Assembly (NCBI GenBank): GCA_010909165.1
Contig: VJWM01000118.1
Coordinates: forward strand, 1 to 64,000
Length of the DNA stretch: 64,000 nt
Direction of reading: 5' to 3'
From: Anthoceros angustus
Lineage: Eukaryota > Streptophyta > Anthocerotopsida > Anthocerotales > Anthocerotaceae
Shown: in pieces, positions 49,828 through 59,388 of the stretch
Position numbering within the stretch: the stretch's first letter is position 1
Layout of the letters: each line of letters begins with the position of its first letter
The notes under the pieces: model-generated
The model's input: only the letters and a program-made list of their open reading frames with translations
Database searches by the model: none
What the model was told of the DNA's origin: nothing
Position numbers and translations under genes: made by a program

Positions 49828-50656
49828 ATGAGTCATGCTTCAGCGTCACTTGCAGCTTATTTGACGCATCTCAGGGCGCGAGAGATGGAGTTTGAGGACG
49901 ATTTGACCGCAATGGATATTGATGAGCATTGCGAGGAGGGGGAGCCTACGGAGGAGGAAGAGTACGAGGAGGAGGAGGACACGCCACAGAGCAGTGAAGG
50001 GTCCTTCGAGGACGATTACTCCGCTAGTGCAGTGGATCATGATTGGAAGCATACTCGTCACCTTCTGCTTCGTGCACCCTATCAACATCCGGACGACATG
50101 GAAAAGGTACATGCATATCAATAATCCATGGAACACCCTTATGCCTGCCTGTTACTAGAACAACTCTTGGGCCGGCCTGTTTCTAGTCAATTCTGCACCG
50201 AACCTCCTCTTGCAGGTATTTTGTCCCCAAATCCCTAGGACGGAGACTGATACGTGGGAGCTATGGTGCTCCGGGGCATCCACCAAGAAGAGGGCTGGAT
50301 TCGGTTTCTTGCTGAAACAACCTACAGGAGAAACTGCATTCTCGCAGAGCCAGAGCCTCCGACAGGTCTCATCTACTCAGGCGGAGTACGAGGCACTCCT
50401 CGCAGGCATAAGCAAGGCTCTCCAGCTGAACGCATTGAAGCTTAAAGCTCATGCCGACAACGAGTTCATAGTCCGGAGCTTGCGGGAGGGCGCCGAAGTC
50501 CCGTGGTCACAAAACTCCCAGATCCTTAGGGATCTGCATATTGCAGTCTTGGTCCTAGCTGGCTTCTTCAAGTCCTTCGAGATCGAGCAAGATAGTCCTT
50601 ACGAGGGGGTTGAAGCAGAGGCGCATTATCTCGCACTCCAGGCCATTAAATGCTAA
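49828..50656 (+). CDS. RNase H-like domain protein, two exons, the only intact copy
   Basis: Exon 1 is 49828-50106 (93 codons) and exon 2 is 50216-50656 (stop included); the 109-bp intron has GTACAT and TTGCAG borders and the frame continues in phase 0, giving 239 residues. Residues 20-62 are very acidic (EEEEYEEEE run). Residues 105-237 form an RNase H fold of the type used as the second RNase H of some plant gypsy elements: ELWCSGAS at 108-115, QAEYEALLAGI at 148-158, LKAHADNEF at 169-177, EAEAHYLAL at 226-234. Of the four usual acidic catalytic residues, E150 and D174 are present, but the first position is Ser112 and the last is His230, so I predict an inactive enzyme. The start is the first ATG in frame and is conserved in all copies. 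Origin by capture from a retroelement is inference. Confidence 0.7.
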
Positions 50657-52023
50657 GTGCAGATTGAAGTGAACAATCACAGCTATGCGTGACCTCAGAC
50701 GGATGCTGTACCAGTACTTCAGGGACAGAATGCGAGAAGATGTAACGTAGTCCTTAGAGTTATTGTCAGGCACAGCTATCGATCTTTCAGGCTTGAGCAG
50801 TGTTGTTTTGTGCAGATGCTTAGATTGTTGAACTTCCAGCACTGCCTTCTCTTTGTACAGACGGGTAGATTTTTGTTGTGTTGTATGATGGAACAATTTT
50901 GGACTCTGCAAGGCAGAGCGTGCTTTCAGCATTGCGGCCGCAGACTGGTCCCTGATTTTAACTGGAATCGCATGCAAAAGGCAGATGACACTGGTGTGAT
51001 TACATCCATAGTTGAATATCGGAGGTATTGGATGGTGGATTCCGTTGCCGCAACAAGTGTAGGGCCTTTGGGCTTGCAATGTGTGCTTTCAGCATTTGCG
51101 AGAACTGCACGTCCGCAAATTGAGCAGGAATCGCGTATACATCCGCGTGCACGGCACAGTACGCTGGCTCGATTTCTTCCCGCGACATTCTCTGGCTCAG
51201 AACGAGTGTTGTTGAAGACGTCCTTGCGTGATTCGTGTTCCGCGTGTTCAATTTCGATTCATCACCACATTTCTATCTCGGTGATTGCGTGCGTGCATAT
51301 GACGATACACGTACCGTGCATGTGAGAACTTCAGAGTCAGACCGTGCCCTTGGCTATTAATCTTCTGCGCAAGGGTTCGCTCGTGCAAGAGTTCTCGGGT
51401 GGAGTCTGGAGCATTCCTTCCTTCCCTACATCGCGTCGTGGTTTGGAAAGTGCATGTTTTTGCAATTGAGAGGTAGACCGTCACGTGCAGGGAGGGGCCT
51501 GCCAGGCACTACCACGCCTCCTCTGCAGTTCTCTGAGCTTGTTTTCTCAGGATTGAGACGCTGACAACTCCCTCCTTCCGTTATGTTGTGCGTGCTTTGA
51601 GCTGACGTTGCGTTTTGTCACGTATGGTCTGGGACCTGGCTATTTCACTACATTTCTTCTTGTAGCCGTTCGTTGGGTTTTTGTTCAGGTTTAAGAGCTG
51701 CTCAGAGCCCGGAATGCTGACGCTCAGGTCTTACAGTAGACAGGTATCCTTCGACGCAAACGTTGTGCCTTGGTTGCTCTGCTCTCTCGGGTTGCCTACT
51801 GGGGAATGCAGAGAAAGCAAAGCACCATCATAAGTCTCCAGCTTCCTGGTTGAAATACGTGTCTTTGGGGTCGGTTGTGAGTTTTTTTGTTGGCCCGTTC
51901 CTCTAGCCTAGGGCTGCACAGGTGTCCATCTTCCAATCTAGAAGTGGTGTTGGCTAGATGGTGGATTCGGGCAACTTATGACTGTTTCGCTGCAGGCTTT
52001 GCCGACAAGTGGCACGGGCAGCA
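50657..52023 (+). repeat. Duplicated block, left copy: RNase H 3' flank and 5' region of the acidic gene
   Basis: Similar along its length to 59397-60905, same orientation. It starts at the stop codon of the RNase H gene (TGCTAAGTGCAGATTGAAG) and runs to the start codon of the acidic-gene copy. Shared landmarks: ATGCGTGACCTCAGACGG (50690 and 59432), GCGGCCGCAGACTGGTCCC and TTGGATGGTGGATTCCG-like text. No other gene is seen. Confidence 0.8.
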
Positions 52024-52071
52024 ATGGCAGTAAACCAAGAAGGGGGAGCATGGTGGAGCAAGAGAAGATGA
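52024..52071 (+). pseudogene. Truncated copy of the acidic-protein gene start
   Basis: Matches the first codons of the gene at 60906 (ATGGCAGTA...CAAGAAGGGGGAGCATG). One extra A after ATGGCAGTAA shifts the frame and leads to TGA at 52069-52071. Similarity ends near 52090, so the rest of the gene is missing. Confidence 0.75.
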
Positions 52072-52523
52072 GGGACTGGTGGACGAGCGTCAGCAGTATA
52101 ATCAACCCGTGGCGTGTACTGGGGAATGATCCCTGCAGCTTGTTGTGCTCAATGTTGCTCCACACCGACTTCATGAGGTCCACACGATAAATTTCCCCTA
52201 CACCACGAAACTTCTTGAGAACAGGAGACACAGGGTGCTCCCAGCCGAAAGGCGCGGGAACTGCTTTTCGTGAGCCTCCCCCGCTCTACTGCCCCTAAAC
52301 CAGGCGACAAGGCTCAGGAACTTCTCATCTTGCGGGTAAAGGGTAAAGAGCTAGACAAAAGATAAAGTGTTCGTCTGATTGCTGCTGGTCTAGTTATCTA
52401 TTGACTTACTGTGCTAATCAGATAAAAAGATGACGAAAAGAACCTGACCCTGTACATAGCTGGAAATGAAAGTCGGGATACCAGCAGTTGGCACTACCAA
52501 CTGCCGACCGAACCCACGGGCCT

Positions 52524-53520
52524 TCAATATCCAAGTCTCAGTTGCGTAAACGGCCTCAGGAGTTCCCGGACTCCATCGCGGTTCATTATGCCACACTTCC
52601 CTGACTCAAAATGTTCAATGAGGCCAGATAACCCTGCAGCACAGTTGCAGGATGGTTACGGAATGGGTTACCATTAAGAAGCGGTGACAAGAGGGAAGGG
52701 TTGAGAGCTTACAGGAGGCAGTGAAAAAGCATTTGCGGCAACGGAAGTCCTTTGGCTCATGATAGCCAGAGTTGAGATGCTGATTTAGGCTGTACAAGTA
52801 GTCGAACTCTTTCTGGCAAAAATAACACTCGTAAAAATCTCCATTCCAAGCTTTTTCTGTTGCCCGATAATTGGTTGATACAATTACGCTGTGCATCACC
52901 ATACGCTTTGACTCATCAGTTCCAGATGGCAAAGCTATCAAGGCTCGAGAATCGTTTGGAGTAACTTACCTGCTCTCTCCACTCCACGTGAGGCGAGGAA
53001 CAGTGACGAGGTTCTTATTCCCCGACTTTATTTCCCACCTGCGTATCGTCTCCACATACTCAGCGTGAGAGAACCTTCCAAAGCATGAAGATCTCTCAAT
53101 CTGCACAGAAGAGAAAACAAACAAGTTCAGTCGCCAGACATGCTTCCATGTTCATATCAAGCAACTCTTCATGAAATGCAGGGCGAGGAGCCTGAAAAAG
53201 AGGGAAACGACTGCGTCAAAAAATCCTACGTGCTTGACGAGGGCGGATGGTGTGGAAAACTTGGCCGGGCACTTAGGACAGCTGATGTTCTTCGGCTCGT
53301 GCTTCACCTGATGATTTCTCAAGGCCGACGGAGTTTGGAAATCTCCGTCGCAGATTTCACAAAAGTTGTGCTGCAGGCTTTGAATCATGTGGGACCTCCA
53401 AGTGCGCTCCGAGACGAACACCTTGTTGCACTTGAAACAGTAGTCATGAACTGCTCTCTGATGGTCAATGACGTCTTCCGCATCGTAGAAACCGGCCCGG
53501 CACACCTTGCAGAGAAACAT
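52524..53520 (-). CDS. C2H2 zinc-finger protein, six fingers, four exons
   Basis: Exons on the minus strand: 53520-53230, 53100-52971, 52856-52713, 52633-52524 (stop TGA). The three introns (129, 114, 79 bp) have GT-AG borders, and the codon phases join without a break (0, 1, 1), giving 224 residues. Fingers: CKVC...HQRAVH, CFKC...HMIQSLQH, CEIC...HQVKH, CPKC...HIERSSC (C2HC), CYFC...HLNSGYH, CRKC...HFESGKC (C2HC). Probably a nuclear nucleic-acid-binding protein; the target is unknown. The spacing, with C2HC ends of the form HxESGKCG and an NQHLNSxxH finger, resembles proteins I know mainly from fungi. A possible upstream non-coding or short exon ends at a TTTGCAG acceptor near 53572; the ATG at 53520 directly precedes the first finger. 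Confidence 0.8.
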
Positions 53521-53749
53521 GTCGCCCGGTACCGTAATTCCGGTCCCCGCTGGTAGTCTACCTGCAAAGGGCCGCAGTCACTCAAGTGAGCAGGGCAATC
53601 TAAGCAGCAGGCAAGGCCACAAGAAAATCTCCGCCAATCGATCGTTGCACAAACAGCGAGCACCAATCAAAGAAGCGGAGTGGAGAGCATCGGGAACAGG
53701 ATGAAACACAACCCCTGGCTACCTGGCGACCAGTCCCAGCTCCCGCGGA

Positions 53750-53869
53750 CTAGGGGCCTAGCCCGAACTAGACCCGACCTAGACGTCTTCCCACTTTACC
53801 ACTTAACGTTCAGAGTTAACATTAAAAGCGGAAAAGAGGGAACACCGTCTAGTTCGGGTTAGGCCCCAG
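53750..53869. repeat. Imperfect inverted repeat upstream of the zinc-finger gene
   Basis: Left arm 53750-53773 (CTAGGGGCCTAGCCCGAACT + AGAC) pairs with 53847-53869, with one mismatch and one gap; the loop is 73 bp. It could be a MITE remnant or a cruciform in the promoter region between the two minus-strand genes. Confidence 0.8.
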
Positions 53870-53985
53870 GTCAAGCGGGATCACGGTTAACGTTCCGAAA
53901 CCTTCCTGCTCGGAACTGGAAGAGCTGATGGGACGGAGCGTTACGTCAGGCCCCGCCGTTCCATTCCCACCACTTTACATAGCAA

Positions 53986-55614
53986 TTATCTCCTGAGAAG
54001 TACATCCCAAGACAGCTCAAAAGCCTCTTGGCAGAATCTGAAGGTTTAGCAGAAGTGCGCAATTAGCAGCGGACAGGTGTGTGTCCCAAGGAAGACGTAA
54101 ACTTTCCTACAATTCTTGTCTGCGTCCAAGAGCTACAACATTATGTCGAGGCTATGTTGAAAGAAGTAGGCAGATCAGAGGTACTCACTTCCAGGTAGGA
54201 TCCATGATCCAGCAGTTGACGTGGCCATGAGTTCCAGCAGCCATGACGACTAGAGGCTCTGGTGGTATCATGCAGCGCATAGCAGTGGAGCACCTCAGCA
54301 TTGCTTGAATCCAAACTTCTTTCTTGTTCAAGGCCACAATCTGGAGTCCATGGCCGTACGTAGGACAGTGCCTGTCATCCAGCCCAGTCAAGTTCGGAGC
54401 TGCTTATTAGAAAGGCGTGGCCCGGAACTGAACTCTGCCACACAAGTCGACCCCAAAAGCCACACCCCTGCTATTCGAACGCAATATTGCCTCGCATTTG
54501 GTAGGCCGAAGTAGTCCAGCATCATGATCCCCTTGCCGTCTGGCGTGAAAAGCAGACTTTATTCCTGAGCAGTAGGTCGGAAGGGATAAGACTGTAAGGC
54601 AGAAACTCTCTCAAGTCCAGGAGCGACAATTGTTCAAACTTCAATACAGGTCACTCACCTCCTCTACAACACTGTCCTGCTTCATACCAAAGAATGACAG
54701 ACGTAACAAGGTCAAACTGTATGTCCCCAGATGCCGAATGCTCACTTCTGAAAGTGAAAAGGCTGCGGCCTCCTTCTTCAGTATTAGCGCAACACACACA
54801 TAGTTGGATGGTATCCTGACCAACACGAAGCGTCATGAACACCACAGGTGATGGACACACTAAATGCCCAACGCATTGAGGTGCAGTTGATCGAACCACA
54901 TCCTTGGAAGCAGGAAGTTGAGGCACACAAACACTTCCCAGCTCCTGTAGAACGTATGATTCCTGGTCATGTGGCTTCTCAGATCCCTGATTTGAGTGTC
55001 TGTCCTTACCAACGCATCCAGCAACAACTTCTAGCAGCTCCTGTGAGCCGTGCGCTGTGAAAGCTTGATGCATTGCTGATGGAGACTCTGGCTCTGGATT
55101 CACTGGCCTATTCCTCCGTAGCGGTACTGTTGGCAGAAAAAATTGCCATCATGTCATGTGCTGCCTGCTGAACAGAGGCCCGCGTGGCCCCTCGCAGACC
55201 TCCATTGTAAACCAGAGTCCATGCCACTGTGGCTTAGCCTTGTAGCCTACTGGAAACGGATGTTTGTTCCTGCCCTGCGCAATCAATCAAAACAGCTTCT
55301 TCAGAGGCCTTCAGAAGCCCCAGCTCCCCCCAAATGAACAACCAGCACTGGCCATAGCCATCAGCCCTGTTCCCTAGCACCTCAGCAGAGCATACAGTGG
55401 CCAAGTGGATTAGGTTTTAGAGCCAGGCAGGGTGATCCACTGCCGCAGCACAGGCCTTCTCCTCCTTACCCTCTCCCCCGGCCCCAGTTTGAGCTCCGAC
55501 CTCCAAGCTTCGTTTTTGGCGTTGGCCAATGCAGGCCGCGAGCAGGGGCTTGCCCGGAGATTCTGGCGCTGCTTCCGTGAAATCCGGGGCCGGGAGATGG
55601 AGTAGCGGCTGCAT
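53986..55614 (-). CDS. Probable WD-like/FYRN chromatin-type gene, model partly resolved
   Basis: Minus strand. Best-supported parts: a possible first exon 55614-55470 (ATG ... donor GGTAAGGAGG); a FYRN exon starting 55274; an exon ending at 54659 with donor GTGAGTGA; probable continuation near 54546 reading DGKGIMMLDYFGLPN; exon 54371-54189 (KKEVWIQAML ... VVMAAGTHGHVNCWIMDPTW, WD-repeat-like, donor GTGAGT); last exon 54037-53986 reading FCQEAFELSWDVLLRR then TAA. The last two join in phase. The phases of the middle exons and the end of the FYRN exon are not solved; a frame problem after GPLF would make it a pseudogene. Introns of this size are typical of the neighbouring gene. Function is inferred only from the domains. 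Confidence 0.45.
55170..55274 (-). other. FYRN domain exon
   Basis: Translates as GRNKHPFPVGYKAKPQWHGL, then WFTMEVCEGPRGPLF, the pattern of the FY-rich N-terminal domain (hP-PVGY-A ... ME-EG-GPLF) found in trithorax-type and other chromatin proteins. Acceptor GCGCAG lies just before 55274. I see no FYRC partner with certainty. Confidence 0.65.
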
Positions 55615-55705
55615 CACAGGCACGGGTGGTGGGCCCCCGCTGTGGCTGTGGTTCGGACTCGGAGGATTCGTGCAGCAGTGTCTTGAATTTTGCCAAGCAG
55701 GGTGG

Positions 55706-55770
55706 CGATGGGGATGGGGATGGGGATGGGGATGGGGATGGGGATGGGGATGGGGATGGGGATGGGATGG
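55706..55770. repeat. Hexanucleotide tract GGGGAT, about ten copies
   Basis: Pure GGGGAT repeat on the plus strand, able in principle to form G-quadruplexes. It is just upstream of the possible first exon of the WD/FYRN gene, and would sit in its promoter or 5' UTR. The minus strand reads as a Ser-Pro run, but there is no ATG upstream of it in frame. Confidence 0.95.
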
Positions 55771-55910
55771 TCAAGTGTTATCTATTAAATACATTTTTTA
55801 TTTTTAAGCCCATTAAATATATATGGGGGGCAGAATTGGTGCTATGCTACTGGCCAAGCCTTGCAATTAGTAAGTGGAGTATCAATTTTTATTTCCCTTC
55901 TATCAATTCT

Positions 55911-55972
55911 AGGAAGAGTAAAGGGATTTTGCAAGGACATTAGGAAGAGTAAAGGGATTTTGCAAGGACATT
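55911..55972. repeat. Perfect 31-bp tandem duplication
   Basis: 55911-55941 and 55942-55972 are identical (AGGAAGAGTAAAGGGATTTT ... GGACATT). Confidence 0.95.
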
Positions 55973-55990
55973 CGTCACCTCACCCAGAAG

Positions 55991-56071
55991 ATGGAAGAGG
56001 CGTGTGAGAACATGCGCACTCTTCGTGAGGACATCCGCAGTTTTCGTGAAGAGCTTCCTCTTTATGGTTGA
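55991..56071 (+). pseudogene. Short coiled-coil C-terminal fragment
   Basis: 26 codons from ATG to TGA, reading MEEACENMRTLREDIRSF and ending EELPLYG. The frame is open upstream to about 55957 (GFCKDIRHLTQK). It looks like the end of a coiled-coil protein, perhaps a retroelement gag, of which the rest is absent. Confidence 0.35.
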
Positions 56072-58859
56072 ACTTTGATTCGAAAATTCTTGGGTTTTCA
56101 GTGCACAATTGTGCAATAAGGTATGTATGTCTTTTGGTTGAGTTGCTCATGTTTGGGTGTAATAATTGTGTCCCATGACTTCCAGTTTATTGAGGCACAA
56201 GACGAAGAAACAAACATTGTTGTTCCCATCTCGCCTATTAATAATGTCTACTCTACTTCAACAAACATTGTTGATCACATGTGAACTCCATGGTTTTGTG
56301 TATGTATTTCGTTCATATCCAATATATACATATGTACTTGGTATTATATTAGCACTGTTTAAGACAAATGATCATCAATATCAAGAGGACTAAACACAGG
56401 AATTATCTTCAATAATTACAAAGAATTGCACTTCAACCAATTAGAGAAATTTATCTTCACAATAATGAGATACATGAAGTTAGCCCTATAGCTACTCATC
56501 CCTTCGGAGTGATTTCGATCGATGGTGTAGGTGGATTAATGAAAGGTGATGAGATGTTTGTTGAGTTAGGAGTGAGTTGGTCTAGGTAAGAAACTCCCAA
56601 AAAGGGTGAGCCTCTACGTAAGACGTAAGATCGAGGTCATATACGAAAAATAGATGCTCAGTTTGCAATGTCCAATAACGGCACTGGAGTAATGAATCTA
56701 TAAGCACCACAGCCATTGGTGTATGACTTCAAATCTAACAGGCTTGGCCATATCACCTTTCGGAATAGGGGATCCCCAAACAGCTTAAATCGTTCATAAC
56801 CTTTTGGGCTTCTGTTGCTAACAATCTCAATTCGTTACTGTTCTTTTTTGCGCTTTTTCCGCCTTTGCATCCTGCATAACCTCTTGCGCTTCTCCTACTA
56901 GTAACTTAACTTCCTCTAATGTCTGATGCACGCTGTCTATGAGGGGTTTGAGATCTTTTCGGAAGTTGTTCGCGACCTTCTAGATGACGATCCCAGGACT
57001 AATAATTGCTGCAACGTTTATCACCTCGAAGGTAATGTCTACCTTCTCATTGTGTCCAAATCCACGTAGAACTATACATCCGAACGTTGTCCTGCAAAAT
57101 TCATGGATCGGGACAGAAGAGGATTTAGTGGATAGGATACTTGGGTGGTGACATCGTGATGGGGTAATGACGCCCTGTGACGACGTCCTGTGTAGAGACT
57201 TTCATTCTCGACAATTGCCTCTTGCCATGCATCATCTAGTTAAATTTAGCCTCGAGGGTACTTGAATGACATGATAGTAGGGCTACTTATGGAAAGTTGG
57301 AAGCTGTGTGGTTGTGGCCTCCCAACTTGCATATGACTTGCATGAGGCCTTTTGAAGATGCAATCCTTTCAGGGCTACATATTAATCTGCTTGTTTCACA
57401 AAGGCAATCGTGCGTGGAAGAGGAGAGGGCCTAGGTGAGAAACTCCCCGAAAGGGTGAGCTCCCCAAACTCCACCATTGGGTATGATCTTGTTGAAAAGG
57501 ATGCACGAGATGTGTGTTAAGTGCTAGGATTGTTAGCAATGGAGCATCTCTTTATATCGCGATTCGTCCTTCACAAGCCCGGCAGGAATTGTCCCAGGCG
57601 CAGGTTCTGTAGACCCTTGCGCCCGGCGCTTGGCATCAAAACTATTATTCGCTGCTTGAGGAGTGCGCGGGGAAACTCTTTTTCAGTCTTTTGAGATTTC
57701 TTTCTTAAAACAGTTTGGCAGGCGTTTTTGGATAGAATTGACTGGGAAATAAATATTCCTGTTGGGGGACGTGCCATTGTCCTAACTTGTACCTTATTAT
57801 AGTGAAGCCAAGATAGGTACGGGAAAAAGTTAGGTTTTTTATCTCACTATTTTCACGATTTTCGATGATGCTTTTCTTTTTTGTATTCTTTTCAGACATG
57901 TTCAATTTTGAGGGGTTTGAAGCATGAAGTAATGCTACTAGGCAAACCAAATTGCAAGTGGATGAGATCGGTTGAGAAGTACCAATTGGAGATGGAATTG
58001 CATGCGTGTATGGATTGAATAAGATTTAGTCAGTGGAAAAGTCGAATATACACCACAAATTCCCGGTTGTCAAATGTCATTGGAATTGAAAAACTAACTA
58101 TTATTTTTATCTAATTTTTGAGCTAATTTTCTTTTCATATCAACCAAAAATGAGATTCTTGCCAAACCTAAGTTTGCTACTCCAACCACGTTATCAATAC
58201 CAGGCCGTATTCCTTGGATATTGGAAGTCCTGGCCCCGTTACATAAGCCTATGGCCATGGGCAAGTTGGTATGTTTTTACCCCACTTAAGATGGCTAGAC
58301 GTGCTAGCTAGAGGACTGCAAAGACTAGTTTTCTTAGTGTTGATGTAGATGGGCCACAGAGGTTGGTCTAGGAGTCTTAACGAGAAAAAGTCTCTGCTTA
58401 TTCTCTGTTGTTTATTTTGTAAAACAAAATCGAACTAAAACGCAGGGTTAAGTTGAAACGCACGGTTGGTAATCAAATGAAGGCTGGAACTAGCCTTCCA
58501 CATTCTCCAAACCGAAGGCTTTATAAAACACACCACATTCCGTGGACGAAGGAATAAATCCATAAATTGCCGAGTAAAATCCCTCTAGGTGCTGTTAAAA
58601 CGTACAGACGCGACTATTTGACTATGAAGACGAGAATACGTTCCCAGCACGTCTCATAAATTGATTATAATGATATCTTGGAAATGCTACACTGACCCAT
58701 ATATAGCCGGTGTGCCTTGTATCTTTTGATGTCCTTATTGGCACCCCATAGTACATACTCGAGGGAATACTTTATCTGTATACATGACTTGGCCCGCATT
58801 TAACAAGAAGATTTGGAAATCGTGTCTGGTGGTTATTCCAAACTTGGATGCCCTATGTG

Positions 58860-58860
<1 letters not shown>
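56072..58860. other. Intergenic, no gene recognised
   Basis: AT-rich, no long open frame. A 33-bp motif occurs twice with few changes: 56582-56614 and 57432-57464 (CTAGGTRAGAAACTCCC...AAAGGGTGAG). The second copy is followed by a TTTATATCGCG box near 57551. These may be pieces of an old retroelement. Confidence 0.5.
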
Positions 58861-58861
<1 letters not shown>

Positions 58862-58891
<30 letters not shown>

Positions 58892-58927
58892 AATTTTATT
58901 GAAGTCCACTAAGGACGGATTTCCGTC
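58862..58927 (-). mobile_element. Possible LINE 3' tail: TTC repeat and hairpin
   Basis: On the minus strand: hairpin GACGGAAATCCGTC (58927-58914), then CTTCAATAAAATTC, then (CTT)n over 58893-58862. A short stem-loop followed by a simple repeat is a known form of 3' end for LINEs. No RT coding text is nearby, so only a 5'-truncated tail would be present. Confidence 0.35.
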
Positions 58928-59279
58928 ATGGGACTGAAATATGATATCTACATAGACTGCGAAAAAATAATCTGGATAAATGTAAAGGTAAAATTCAAAC
59001 AAGATGAATAATCTTCAATCAATCAACAGTGTCAATGAAATTGTGTGAACGACGGCCAAACACCACCAATTCATCCCCACGAAAGAAAGCCACTTGACCT
59101 GCAGCACGAGCTGCTCTGAAAGAGGTAACTTCTCCTTCTAAGGTAAGGCCTCCAATACTCACTCGAGAGAAAGTTGTGGGAGTGATATGTGTGATCCAAA
59201 GTTGTTTCTATTAATAAAATTAATGAAATTAATGAGGAAATTCAGGATTACGGGGGGGGAGGTGCAGGAACACGGGTGG

Positions 59280-59355
59280 GAAAGCGACTTCTCATTGCGA
59301 GTACCTAATAAGCGAGATACCGTCTTGAATGACTCGCAATGAGAAGTCCGCTTTC
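59280..59355. repeat. Hairpin with 23-bp arms next to a duplication breakpoint
   Basis: 59280-59302 (GAAAGCGACTTCTCATTGCG + AGT) pairs with 59332-59355 with one bulged base; the loop is 29 bp. It lies 34 bp left of the duplicated block that begins near 59389. Confidence 0.9.
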
Positions 59356-59388
59356 AGCAGGAATCGCGTCTTCTTGATTCGCACGCAA

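Larger units (their letters stand above)
40337..50656. repeat. Array unit 3, partial, without the retroelement blocks
   Basis: Matches the first 7.4 kb of units 1 and 2, enlarged by two local duplications (about 42.0-44.2 and 45.2-47.7 kb). In units 1 and 2 the third RNase H copy is cut at its splice donor and followed by the gag-like block; here it continues into a complete gene. This unit therefore marks both the array edge and the uninterrupted form of the locus. Confidence 0.8.

Noticed and set aside
546-50656. CRISPR array
   Set aside because: The 19-bp minisatellite and the 130-bp repeats are head-to-tail without unique spacers, and the context is a eukaryotic nuclear genome.
52010-52190. 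70-codon frame at 51978-52190 as a functional gene
   Set aside because: It starts upstream of the acidic-gene ATG in another frame; the matching frame in the intact copy stops early, so it is a product of the frameshift.
55466-55774. Ser-Pro repeat protein on the minus strand
   Set aside because: The frame has no ATG before the repeat and the run is only the translation of the GGGGAT tract; an ATG at 55614 is a better start for that exon.
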